Assembly (NCBI GenBank): GCA_031178645.1
Contig: JAPSIP010000005.1
Location: forward strand, 1-16,103
Direction of reading: 5' to 3'
DNA: 16,103 nt
DNA from: Paracoccus sp. (in: a-proteobacteria)
GTDB lineage: Bacteria > Pseudomonadota > Alphaproteobacteria > Rhodobacterales > Rhodobacteraceae
The position numbers were made by a program, and so were the translations under genes. How positions within the stretch are numbered: the first letter of the stretch is position 1; every line of letters begins with the position of its first letter. A model generated the notes under the pieces. That model was not told where the DNA came from, searched no databases, and saw only the letters and a list, made by a program, of their open reading frames with translations. Positions 1-6,817 of the stretch are shown in pieces.

Positions 1-1682
1 AGGCGGTGGACTGGCACAACGGCACCTGGCTGGACAACGCCCTGCCCTATTTCGCAATCGTCGGCAGCACCTTGTCGGTCGCCTATTCGCTGCGCTTCAT
101 CGCAACCGTGTTCTTTGGCCCGCAGGCGACCAACCTGCCGAAGACCCCGCACGAGCCGCCCCCCTGGATGCGCCGCCCGGTCGAATTGCTGGTGTTGATC
201 TGCCTGGTCGTGGGCATCCTGCCCGCGCTGACGCTGGGCGCGATCGTCAACACGGCCGCCCGATCTGTGGTCGGGCCGGACCTGCCCTATTACAAGATCG
301 CCATCTGGCACGGGGTCAATGCGCCCCTGATGCTGAGCATGATCGCCCTGGCGGTGGGGACGCTGATCTATGCCTTCAGCGCCAAGTCGATTCCCACCGG
401 CCCCGAGGGTCCGTTCCTGCTGCACCGGATCCGCGGGCAACGCATCTATGACTGGCTGCTGTTCCGACTGTCCTGGCGCCTGCCGCGCATGGCCCTTACC
501 CTGATGTCCACCGAAGCCCTGCAACCGCAGTTGCGCCTTCTGGTGCTGGGCGGAATTGCCGTTGCGGTGGCATCGCTGTGGTCGGGCCTGACCTGGGCGC
601 AGGATCTTCGGCTGCACGCGTTCAACCCGGCCTTTGCGTTGTTGTGGACGGTGGGCGCGGCCTGCGCCATCGGCGCCGCCTGGCAGGCCAAGTATCACCG
701 CTTTGCAGCCCTGGTCCTGTTGGGCGGCGCGGGGGTGGTGACCTGCCTGACCTTCGCCTGGTTCTCGTCCCCCGACCTGGCGCTGACGCAGCTTCTGGTC
801 GAGGTGGTGACCACGGTCCTGCTGCTTCTGGGCCTGCGGTGGCTGCCCAAGCGCCGGTCCGAGATCCCCGAGGACAAGTTGCTGCCCGCCAAGATCCGCC
901 GCGGCCGCGATCTGGTCATCGCCGTGATCGGAGGGGTGGGAATGGCCGCCATTGCCTTTGCGGTAATGACGCGTCCCGTCATCAGCAATGTCGGCGACTG
1001 GTTCCTGGGGAATGCCTATTACGAGGGCGGCGGCACCAATGTGGTCAACGTGATCCTTGTGGACTTCCGCGCCTTCGACACCTTTGGCGAGATTTCGGTC
1101 CTGGCGATCGTCGGCCTGACCGTCTACGGCCTGCTGCGCCGCTTCCGCCCCGCCCCCGAAAGCATCGAGGCGCCCGACCAGCAGACAGGCGACAGCCCCT
1201 CGCTGGACGATTACCTTTACGTGCCCTCGGTCATCATGATCTGGATGTTCCCGATCCTGGTGATGGTCGCGGGCTATTTCTTCTTCCGGGGCCATGACCT
1301 GCCGGGCGGGGGCTTTGCCGCCGGGGTGACGCTGGCGATCGCCTTCCTGATCCAGTATCTCGCCACCAACGTCCGCTGGGTCGAGGCGCGCATCACCATT
1401 CTGCCGATCCGCTGGATGGGCTTTGGCCTGCTGGGCGCGGTCGCCACCGGCATGGGGGCCTGGCTGTTCGGCTATCCCTTCCTGACGGCGCACGCGCGCT
1501 ATGTCGATGTGCCCTTCGTGGGCCAGGTGCCCGCCGCCACGGCGCTGCTGTTCGACATCGGCGTCTTCGCCACCGTCGTCGGCGCGGTCGTGCTGATGCT
1601 GGTCGCCATCGCCCACCAGTCGCTGCGCGCCAGCCGCAGGCGCGAACAAGACGAGATCGCCGCAAGGAAAGAGGCCGCCTGA
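1..1682 (+). CDS. mnhA: Mrp-type cation/H+ antiporter, fused subunit A-B (5'-truncated)
   Basis: This is the C-terminal part of the large subunit of a multisubunit Na+(K+)/H+ antiporter in the inner membrane (MnhA/MrpA/PhaA). The reading frame is already open at base 3, so the NuoL-like proton-channel half lies upstream; the GTG at base 6 is not a real start. About 558 residues are visible. After the last NuoL-like helices comes a DUF4040/MbhD-type segment (residues about 180-285 from base 6, with FAWFSSPDLALTQLLVE). Next is an MbhE-like segment (about 300-380), then an MnhB domain from about residue 405 (FFFRGHDLPGGGFAAG). Having MnhB on the same chain as A is the group-2 (Pha-like) arrangement known from Sinorhizobium and relatives. 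The C-terminus is charged and cytoplasmic-looking. The TGA shares one base with the next gene's ATG, so the two are probably translationally coupled. The family call is firm; ion specificity cannot be read from sequence. Confidence 0.95.
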   Translation, partial: AVDWHNGTWLDNALPYFAIVGSTLSVAYSLRFIATVFFGPQATNLPKTPHEPPPWMRRPVELLVLICLVVGILPALTLGAIVNTAARSVVGPDLPYYKIAIWHGVNAPLMLSMIALAVGTLIYAFSAKSIPTGPEGPFLLHRIRGQRIYDWLLFRLSWRLPRMALTLMSTEALQPQLRLLVLGGIAVAVASLWSGLTWAQDLRLHAFNPAFALLWTVGAACAIGAAWQAKYHRFAALVLLGGAGVVTCLTFAWFSSPDLALTQLLVEVVTTVLLLLGLRWLPKRRSEIPEDKLLPAKIRRGRDLVIAVIGGVGMAAIAFAVMTRPVISNVGDWFLGNAYYEGGGTNVVNVILVDFRAFDTFGEISVLAIVGLTVYGLLRRFRPAPESIEAPDQQTGDSPSLDDYLYVPSVIMIWMFPILVMVAGYFFFRGHDLPGGGFAAGVTLAIAFLIQYLATNVRWVEARITILPIRWMGFGLLGAVATGMGAWLFGYPFLTAHARYVDVPFVGQVPAATALLFDIGVFATVVGAVVLMLVAIAHQSLRASRRREQDEIAARKEAA

Positions 1683-2026
1683 TGGAAATCATCCTGTCCG
1701 CCGCCATCGGCATCCTGTCTGCCTCGGGGATCTGGCTGCTGCTGCGTCCGCGCAGCTTCCAGGTCATCATCGGGCTGTGCCTTCTGTCCTATGCGGTCAA
1801 CCTGTTCATCTTCTCGATGGGCCGCCTGACGCCGGGCGCGCCGCCGATCATGCCCAAGGGCGGCTTCGTCGATCCGACCCGCTATGCCGACCCGCTGCCG
1901 CAGGCGCTTGTCCTGACGGCCATCGTCATCAGCTTCGCCACCACAGCGCTGTTCCTGGTGGTGATGATCGCCTCGCGCGGGATGACCGGCACCGACCATG
2001 TCGACGGGAAGGAGCGCAGCCAGTGA
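1682..2026 (+). CDS. mnhC: Na+(K+)/H+ antiporter subunit C (MnhC/MrpC/PhaC)
   Basis: A 114-residue NuoK-like membrane subunit of the Mrp antiporter, with three predicted transmembrane segments (about residues 3-22, 27-47 and 73-96). The family signature YADPLPQALVLTAIVISFA is present near residues 68-86. NuoK-like subunits form part of the proton-translocation path shared with complex I. Its ATG overlaps the stop of the A-B gene by one base, and a GAGG/AAGGA ribosome-binding stretch lies at 1664-1674. Length is normal for the family. The C-terminal 15 residues are polar. Its stop overlaps the GTG start of subunit D. The symbol phaC used for this gene in rhizobia is unrelated to polyhydroxyalkanoate synthase. 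Confidence 0.95.
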   Translation: MEIILSAAIGILSASGIWLLLRPRSFQVIIGLCLLSYAVNLFIFSMGRLTPGAPPIMPKGGFVDPTRYADPLPQALVLTAIVISFATTALFLVVMIASRGMTGTDHVDGKERSQ

Positions 2027-3666
2027 TCAGCGAACATCTTATCATCGCGCCGATCCTCATTCCCTTCGTCGTGGGCGCCCTGATGCTGCTTTACGACGAC
2101 CGGCAGCGGCAGGCCAAGTTCTGGCTCAGCCTGATCTCGGTCGCGGCGCAGCTGCTGATCGCGGTCGAGCTGGTGGTCCGCGCCAAGACCGGCGGCGACA
2201 TCAGCGACGCGGAAGGCATCAGCTTCTATCTGCTGGGCGATTGGGCGGCACCCTTCGGCATCGTGCTGGTTCTGGACCGGCTGGCCGCGATGATGCTGGT
2301 GCTGACTGCGCTGCTGGCGATCCCGTCGCTGGTCTATTCTGGTGCGGGTTGGGCAAGGCAGGGGCCGCATTACTATTCGCTGTTTCAGTTCCTGCTGGTG
2401 GGCCTGAACGGCGCCTTCCTGACCGGCGACATCTTCAACCTGTTCGTGTTCTTCGAAATCCTGCTGGCCGCGTCATATGGCCTGCTGCTGCACGGATCGG
2501 GGCAGCTTCGGGTGCGGGCGGGCCTGCACTACATCGCCATCAACCTGGCTGCGTCCCTGCTGTTTCTGATCGGCGTGGCGCTGATCTATGGCGTCACGGG
2601 CACGTTGAACATGGCGCATCTGGCGAACCTGATCTCGGCCATGCCGGGCGAGGATCGGCCCCTGCTGCACGCGGGCGTGGCGATCCTGGCCATCGCCTTC
2701 CTGGTCAAGGCGGGCAGTTGGCCGCTGAACTTCTGGCTGCCGACGGCCTATATGGCCGCCGCTGCCCCGGTCGGGGCGATGTTCGCGATCATGACCAAGG
2801 TCGGCGTTTATGCGATCCTGCGGCTGGCGATGCTGCTGTTCGGGGAAACCGGCGGCGCTTCCACGGGCTTCGGCGCGGGCATCCTGATCGTCCTGGGCAT
2901 GGCCACGATCCTGTTCGGGCTGCTGGGTATCCTCGCCTCGCAGAGCCTGGGGCGCATGGCGGCGCATTCCGTGCTGATCTCGTCGGGGACGGTGCTGGGG
3001 ATCACCGGCTTTGCGCTCGCGGGCGGCGGGCAGGCGATGCTTTCGGGCGCGCTTTACTACATGGTCGGATCGGTGCTGGCGACGGGGGCACTGTTCCTGC
3101 TGATCGAGCCGATGAACCGCGAGGATGGCGGCATCGCCGCCATGCTGGCCCTGACGGCCGACGCCTATGGCATCGACGGGACCGAGATCGAAGAGGTGCC
3201 GGACGTAGGCCTGGCAATCCCCGGAACCATGACCGTGCTGGGCATCTGCTTCGCGCTTTGCGTGCTGATGCTGGCGGGGCTGCCGCCGCTGCCGGGCTTC
3301 ATCGGCAAGATCGCGATGATCCAGTCCCTGATCGAACAGTCGGCGCTGCCCGCGGGCTTTGCCTGGTCCTTTGTCGCCCTGCTGATCGTGTCGGGCTTTG
3401 CCACGCTGATCGGCATGGCCCGGATCGGCATCCAGACCTTCTGGGCCAATGACGTGCCCCTGCCCCGCGTCCTGGCCTTCGAGATCGCGCCGATCATCGC
3501 GCTGCTGGTGATCCTGTCGCTGATCAGCTTCAAGGCCGAGGCGATGCTGCGTTACACCACCGGAACGGCCCATGCCCTGCATGACACGGCGGCCTATGCA
3601 TACGGGGTCTTTGCCACGCCCCGCGCCGCCGACCGCCCGGATGACGAAGGGGAAGCCCCGGAATGA
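2023..3666 (+). CDS. mnhD: Na+(K+)/H+ antiporter subunit D (MnhD/MrpD/PhaD)
   Basis: A 547-residue NuoN/NuoM-like proton-translocating subunit of the Mrp antiporter, with about 14 hydrophobic segments. The start is GTG at 2023, overlapping the mnhC stop as GTGA. It is preceded by a GGAAGGAG ribosome-binding site at 2007-2014, and the protein then starts MISEHLIIAPILIPF, a normal family N-terminus. The same frame is open further upstream, but that stretch reads out of frame through mnhC and has no membrane-protein character. Residues matching the conserved charged chain of this family are visible: Glu145 in VFFEILLAASY (TM5), Lys229 in FLVKAGSWPLNFWLP (TM7) and Lys259 in IMTKVGVYAI (TM8). It overlaps mnhE by four bases. 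It acts only with the other Mrp subunits. Confidence 0.95.
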   Translation: MISEHLIIAPILIPFVVGALMLLYDDRQRQAKFWLSLISVAAQLLIAVELVVRAKTGGDISDAEGISFYLLGDWAAPFGIVLVLDRLAAMMLVLTALLAIPSLVYSGAGWARQGPHYYSLFQFLLVGLNGAFLTGDIFNLFVFFEILLAASYGLLLHGSGQLRVRAGLHYIAINLAASLLFLIGVALIYGVTGTLNMAHLANLISAMPGEDRPLLHAGVAILAIAFLVKAGSWPLNFWLPTAYMAAAAPVGAMFAIMTKVGVYAILRLAMLLFGETGGASTGFGAGILIVLGMATILFGLLGILASQSLGRMAAHSVLISSGTVLGITGFALAGGGQAMLSGALYYMVGSVLATGALFLLIEPMNREDGGIAAMLALTADAYGIDGTEIEEVPDVGLAIPGTMTVLGICFALCVLMLAGLPPLPGFIGKIAMIQSLIEQSALPAGFAWSFVALLIVSGFATLIGMARIGIQTFWANDVPLPRVLAFEIAPIIALLVILSLISFKAEAMLRYTTGTAHALHDTAAYAYGVFATPRAADRPDDEGEAPE

Positions 3667-4148
3667 GCCGCCTTTTCCCCCATCCCGTCCTGTCGGTCGC
3701 CCTGGTCTTCCTGTGGCTGATGCTGACGCGCTTCTCGCTGGGATACCTGATCCTGGGAACGGCGCTGTCCCTGGTGGCGGGCTGGGCCTATTCCGCGCTG
3801 CATTCGGCCAAGCCGCGCATCCGCCGATGGTCCGCCATCCCCCGGCTGATCGGCACCCTGTTCCTGGACATCATCCGGTCAAACGTCGCGGTGACGCGCC
3901 TGTTGCTGACGGAAGGCCGCAGCGGGCGGCAGTCGGCCTTTATCCGCGTCCCGCTGCAGATCACCAGCGGCAATTCCCTGGCGGTGCTGGCAATCATCCT
4001 GACCGCCACGCCGGGCACTGCTTGGGTGGAATACGAGACCGAGACGGGCATCCTGACCCTGCACATCTTCGACGCGTCCGAGACCGACCATTACCACGAC
4101 GTGATCCGCAACACCTATGAACCGATGCTGATGGAGATCTTCGAATGA
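3663..4148 (+). CDS. mnhE: Na+(K+)/H+ antiporter subunit E (MnhE/MrpE/PhaE)
   Basis: A 161-residue MNHE-family membrane subunit. Hydrophobic helices lie at about residues 8-22 and 26-45, followed by a cytoplasmic part with the characteristic [15 protein letters not shown] stretch (about 108-122). Subunit E has no complex I counterpart and is needed for assembly and activity of the Mrp complex in characterised systems. The ATG overlaps the mnhD TGA as ATGA, with a GAAGGGGA ribosome-binding site about nine bases upstream. The stop in turn overlaps the mnhF start. The length is typical and nothing looks broken. Confidence 0.94.
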   Translation: MSRLFPHPVLSVALVFLWLMLTRFSLGYLILGTALSLVAGWAYSALHSAKPRIRRWSAIPRLIGTLFLDIIRSNVAVTRLLLTEGRSGRQSAFIRVPLQITSGNSLAVLAIILTATPGTAWVEYETETGILTLHIFDASETDHYHDVIRNTYEPMLMEIFE

Positions 4149-4426
4149 GCGAGACGATCCTGACCATTGCGCTTGGCTATGCCCAGATCGCGCTTGCGCT
4201 TGCGGGCTGTCTAGTCGGCACGCGGATCCTGCGCGGGCCGCGCGCCCAGGACCGGGTTCTGGCGCTTGATTCGCTTTATGTCTCGATCATGCTGCTGTTC
4301 CTGGTGACAGGAATGCAGCTTGGCACCGCCTTCTTCTTCGAGGCGGCGATGATCATCTCGATCATCGGCTTCGTGTCATCGGTCGCGCTGGCGAAGTTCC
4401 TGTTCCGCGGCGAGGTGATCGAATGA
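4145..4426 (+). CDS. mnhF: Na+(K+)/H+ antiporter subunit F (MnhF/MrpF/PhaF)
   Basis: A 93-residue small membrane subunit with three predicted helices (about residues 6-26, 42-60 and 64-86). The family hallmark [15 protein letters not shown] is seen at about residues 30-44, with the conserved Asp in the loop/second helix. In PhaF-type proteins this subunit contributes to ion and possibly bile-salt/cholate efflux, but specificity cannot be inferred here. The gene overlaps mnhE and mnhG by four bases each (ATGA), with a GGAGA ribosome-binding motif at 4133-4137. The annotation rests on motif, length and position in the canonical order. Confidence 0.94.
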   Translation: MSETILTIALGYAQIALALAGCLVGTRILRGPRAQDRVLALDSLYVSIMLLFLVTGMQLGTAFFFEAAMIISIIGFVSSVALAKFLFRGEVIE

Positions 4427-4809
4427 GCCCGCTTGCAGCCGTTCCGCTGGCCGTCGCGATCCCGGTCGCCTTTTTCGTGGTGCTGGGCGCGACGCTGACC
4501 CTGATCGGCGCTCTTGGCTTTGCGCGCCTGACGTCCTTCTATGACCGGCTGCACGCGCCGACGCTGGCGACCAGTTGGGGGACGGGCAGCACGATCATTG
4601 CCTCGGCGCTGATGTTCAGCTTCATCGACGGGCGGGTCATCCTCCATGAATTCGTGATCGGCTTCTGCATCGTCCTGACCACGCCCGTCACGCTGATGAT
4701 GCTGGGCCGGGCGGCGCTGATGCGTGACCGGGCCGAGGGGTCGGATGCCTTGCCCGAAGACATGCGCCACAATCGCGATCCCGCCGCCGACACGCACGCG
4801 CGGGACTAG
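4423..4809 (+). CDS. mnhG: Na+(K+)/H+ antiporter subunit G (MnhG/MrpG/PhaG)
   Basis: A 128-residue MnhG/PhaG-family membrane subunit, the last of the antiporter operon. Three hydrophobic segments are visible. The conserved core [20 protein letters not shown] is at about residues 26-45, followed by small-residue-rich helices. The hydrophilic tail of about 25 residues is rich in Asp, Arg and Pro and probably cytoplasmic. The start overlaps the mnhF stop, with GAGGTGA at 4412-4418 as ribosome-binding site. The TAG stop lies one base before the ATG of the next gene, which is not an Mrp subunit, so transcription probably continues into it. Confidence 0.94.
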   Translation: MSPLAAVPLAVAIPVAFFVVLGATLTLIGALGFARLTSFYDRLHAPTLATSWGTGSTIIASALMFSFIDGRVILHEFVIGFCIVLTTPVTLMMLGRAALMRDRAEGSDALPEDMRHNRDPAADTHARD

Positions 4810-4810
4810 G

Positions 4811-5284
4811 ATGCGAGGGGCTGCGTTCCTTGTCGCCCGCATCTGCGCCTTGTGCCTGGCCCTGCCGGCCTGGGCGGATGCACCCCTGATCGTGCTGAAC
4901 CAGCCCCGCCTGCCCTTCGACCTGGGGCCGGGCCATCCGGCGAACAATCCCGCCAGCCCCGCCAATTCGCCGAATGCGGCCTGGAACTCGTCAGGGAACA
5001 CCGCGAATGCAGGGACGACTTGGCAGAACCGGCCCTCGAACCCCGAGAATGAGAAGCGGCTGATCATCACCGCCGACGGGGGCGTGCTGGGCTATTACGC
5101 GACCAATGCGGGGGGCGTGCTGAACCTGTTCGACGTGAACGGCCGCCGCGTCGCCTATCGCCCAGCCCGCGGCACGCGCAGCCTGTTCACCGTGACCGGC
5201 CAGTGGTGCGGAACCGTCGATGGCGGGCGGTCCGACTTCGTGCTGGCCGTAACGCCGTCCTGCGCCGCGCGCTTTGGTCGTTGA
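4811..5284 (+). CDS. exported Asn/Pro-rich protein of unknown function
   Basis: I do not recognise this 157-residue protein. The ATG at 4811 is chosen because it directly yields a signal peptide: MRGAA, then a hydrophobic core (FLVARICALCLALP) and an AWA|DA cleavage site after residue 22. Starting further upstream in the same frame, inside mnhG, would bury that signal. Mature residues 39-80 are low complexity, rich in Asn, Pro, Ser and Ala, and look like a flexible linker. Residues 82-157 look like a small beta-rich domain (KRLIITADGGVLGYYATN...) with two cysteines, Cys133 (QWCG) and Cys151 (PSCA), which could form a disulfide in the periplasm. The gene starts one base after the mnhG stop, with only a weak AGG before it, so it probably depends on coupling to the antiporter operon. 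No function is inferred. Confidence 0.75.
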   Translation: MRGAAFLVARICALCLALPAWADAPLIVLNQPRLPFDLGPGHPANNPASPANSPNAAWNSSGNTANAGTTWQNRPSNPENEKRLIITADGGVLGYYATNAGGVLNLFDVNGRRVAYRPARGTRSLFTVTGQWCGTVDGGRSDFVLAVTPSCAARFGR

Positions 5285-5361
5285 AGCTGCGGAACAATCC
5301 CCTGCCGTAAAATCGTTACCATCGCGCCTTAGACGGGCCGTTCTATTGCCAAGGGAACACC

Positions 5362-6267
5362 ATGACCGACGAACCAAGGGACTGGCTGGAAGCCGAGTTG
5401 CAGGAAACCCTGGACGAGGATTACGAGATCGAGCTGGAAGACGCCGTCCTGTCCGAGGAGATCCGCCGCATCTATCGCGAACAGCGGCCCGAGCAGCTGG
5501 ACCGCAAGCTGTATTTCCGCGAATTGCTGCGTCTCCAGACCGAGCTGATCAAGCTGCAGGACTGGGTGGCCCATAACAAGCAGAAGGTCGTCGTCATCTT
5601 CGAGGGGCGCGACAGTGCCGGCAAGGGCGGCGCGATCAAGCGCATCAGCCAGCGTCTGAACCCCCGCGTGGTCCGCACGGTGGCCCTGCCCGCGCCGTCG
5701 GACCGCGAAAAGACCCAATGGTATTTTCAGCGTTACGTCCCCCATCTGCCCGCAGGGGGCGAGATCGTGCTGTTCGACCGCAGTTGGTATAACCGCGCGG
5801 GCGTGGAACGCGTGATGGGCTTCGCGTCCGAGGACGAGGTGGACCAGTTCTTCCAGGACGTGCCCGAGTTTGAACGAATGCTGGTCCGGTCGGGCATCCG
5901 CCTTGTGAAATACTGGTTCTCGATCACCGACGAGGAACAGCAGATGCGCTTCCTGATGCGGATCCACGACCCGCTGAAGCAATGGAAGCTGTCGCCGATG
6001 GATCTGGAATCCCGGGTCCGCTGGGAAGCCTATACCAAGGCCAAGGAGGACATGCTGGAACATACCAACATCCCCGAGGCGCCTTGGTATATCGTCCCCG
6101 CCAATGACAAGAAGCGCGCCCGCCTGAACTGCATGAGCCACCTTCTGAGCATGATCCCCTATGGCGAGGTGCCCCATCAAGAGGTCACGCTGCCCAACCG
6201 GGTCTTCAATCCGGATTATGAACGCGATGTCCTGTCCCGCGACCTTTACGTGCCGCAGAAATACTAG
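5362..6267 (+). CDS. ppk2: polyphosphate kinase 2 (PPK2 family, class I-like)
   Basis: A 301-residue cytoplasmic PPK2-family kinase. The family transfers phosphate between inorganic polyphosphate and nucleoside diphosphates (GDP/ADP). The Walker A motif FEGRDSAGKGGAIKR is at residues 80-94, with Lys88. The lid/Walker B region EIVLFDRSWYNRAGVERVMGF is at 134-154, with Asp139 and Arg140. The conserved KTQWYFQRYVPHLP segment lies between them. One catalytic domain and about 300 residues match single-domain class I enzymes, but class I versus II and GDP versus ADP preference need a tree or an assay. The N-terminal 45 residues are strongly acidic. The ATG has an AAGGGA site five bases upstream. 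The 77-bp gap before it holds only a weak -10-like TAAAAT (5308-5313), so it may be read from upstream or from its own weak promoter. Confidence 0.94.
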   Translation: MTDEPRDWLEAELQETLDEDYEIELEDAVLSEEIRRIYREQRPEQLDRKLYFRELLRLQTELIKLQDWVAHNKQKVVVIFEGRDSAGKGGAIKRISQRLNPRVVRTVALPAPSDREKTQWYFQRYVPHLPAGGEIVLFDRSWYNRAGVERVMGFASEDEVDQFFQDVPEFERMLVRSGIRLVKYWFSITDEEQQMRFLMRIHDPLKQWKLSPMDLESRVRWEAYTKAKEDMLEHTNIPEAPWYIVPANDKKRARLNCMSHLLSMIPYGEVPHQEVTLPNRVFNPDYERDVLSRDLYVPQKY

Positions 6268-6270
6268 GCC

Positions 6271-6299
6271 CGGCCCGGGTTGTTGATGGGCCGATCAAC
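6271..6299 (+). repeat. two overlapping inverted repeats after ppk2
   Basis: CGGCCC (6271-6276) pairs with GGGCCG (6288-6293). GTTGAT (6282-6287) pairs with ATCAAC (6294-6299). Each stem is a perfect six base pairs, but the loop of each contains an arm of the other, so they are mutually exclusive or nearly so. No run of T follows, so this is not a standard intrinsic terminator. The second repeat covers the -35 element of the next promoter candidate, so it may be an operator. This is inference from symmetry only. Confidence 0.45.
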
Positions 6300-6311
6300 G
6301 TGCGGTATAAT
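6283..6311 (+). promoter_or_regulatory. sigma70-type promoter for the TerB-like gene
   Basis: A perfect -10 hexamer TATAAT at 6306-6311 is preceded, with an exact 17-bp spacer, by TTGATG at 6283-6288, which matches four of six -35 positions. The expected start site near 6318 gives a leader of about 53 nt before the ATG at 6371. In such a GC-rich context a consensus -10 with ideal spacing is unlikely to be chance. The inverted repeat GTTGAT-N6-ATCAAC covers the -35 element. Confidence 0.65.
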
Positions 6312-6343
6312 AAAAGCGTATGTCTGCCCTTAATTCTTGAATG

Positions 6344-6370
6344 TCTCCTTCCAGGAGGTAAGCTGGGGAC
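6344..6370 (+). promoter_or_regulatory. strong ribosome-binding site inside a small hairpin
   Basis: AGGAGGT at 6353-6359 is an excellent Shine-Dalgarno sequence, ending 11 bases before the ATG, slightly farther than usual. CTCCT (6345-6349) is complementary to AGGAG (6353-6357) across a three-base loop, with an added T-G pair (6344/6358). Folding of the leader could therefore hide the ribosome-binding site. The hairpin is short and its effect is a guess. Confidence 0.5.
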
Positions 6371-6817
6371 ATGTTCCGCAATCTGCTCGATCGCCTGTTC
6401 ACAGACGACCCCAGCCCGAGGCCGCTTGCCACGGACGATGCCGAAGTGGCGGTCGCTGCCCTTCTGGTCCGGGTGGCGCGGGCGGACGATCACTATCACC
6501 AGACCGAAAAGCGCCGGATAGACGAGGTTCTGGCCGAACGGCATGGCTTGGGCCTTGCCGATGCGGCCGAGCGCCGCCTTGTGGCCGAGATGATCGAGGC
6601 CGAGGCCCCTGACACCGTGCGTTTCACCCGCCTTATCAAGGACCGTGTGTCGCTGGAGGATCGGGCGGCCATCATCGGCGCGATGTGGGAAATCTCGCTT
6701 GCCGACAACCACCGCAGCGCCAACGAGGAAACGGCGATCCGACTTGTTTCCGCCCTTCTGGGGGTGACGGACCGCGATTCCGCCCTGCAGCGCCGCCGCG
6801 TCGCGGGTGGACGCTAG
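6371..6817 (+). CDS. TerB-like (tellurite-resistance TerB family) protein
   Basis: A 148-residue soluble, mostly helical protein resembling the TerB/DjlA-type fold, in which acidic residues bind divalent metal. Two related half-motifs are visible: VARADDHYHQTEKRRIDEVL (residues 35-54) and ISLADNHRSANEETAIRLV (108-126). Each has an ALA/ARA-D-D/N-x-x-x-x-x-E pattern, fitting the internal pseudo-symmetry of this fold. No membrane segment, signal peptide or J domain is present. It has its own promoter candidate and a strong ribosome-binding site. It converges with the PuuB-like gene, and the two share the bases CTAG as stop codons. Despite the family name, tellurite resistance is not implied: there are no other ter genes nearby, and isolated TerB proteins have no settled role. 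Confidence 0.8.
   Translation: MFRNLLDRLFTDDPSPRPLATDDAEVAVAALLVRVARADDHYHQTEKRRIDEVLAERHGLGLADAAERRLVAEMIEAEAPDTVRFTRLIKDRVSLEDRAAIIGAMWEISLADNHRSANEETAIRLVSALLGVTDRDSALQRRRVAGGR

Noticed and set aside
1998..3452. 484-codon plus-strand frame inside mnhD
   Set aside because: The Arg/Gly/Ala/Asp-rich translation has no family motif, while the other frame gives an intact MnhD.
5281..5313. Promoter for ppk2 from TTGAAG and TAAAAT
   Set aside because: The spacer is 21 bp, too long for a normal sigma70 promoter, and no better -35 is found; too weak to list as a feature.
6271..6299. Full H-type pseudoknot from the two overlapping stems after ppk2
   Set aside because: The connecting loops would be 5, 0 and 0 nt. 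A zero-length loop cannot cross a six-base-pair stem, so both stems cannot form together; only alternative pairing is reasonable.
6371..6817. Tellurite-resistance operon
   Set aside because: Only one TerB-like gene is present; no terA, terC, terD or terE homologue lies in the window.
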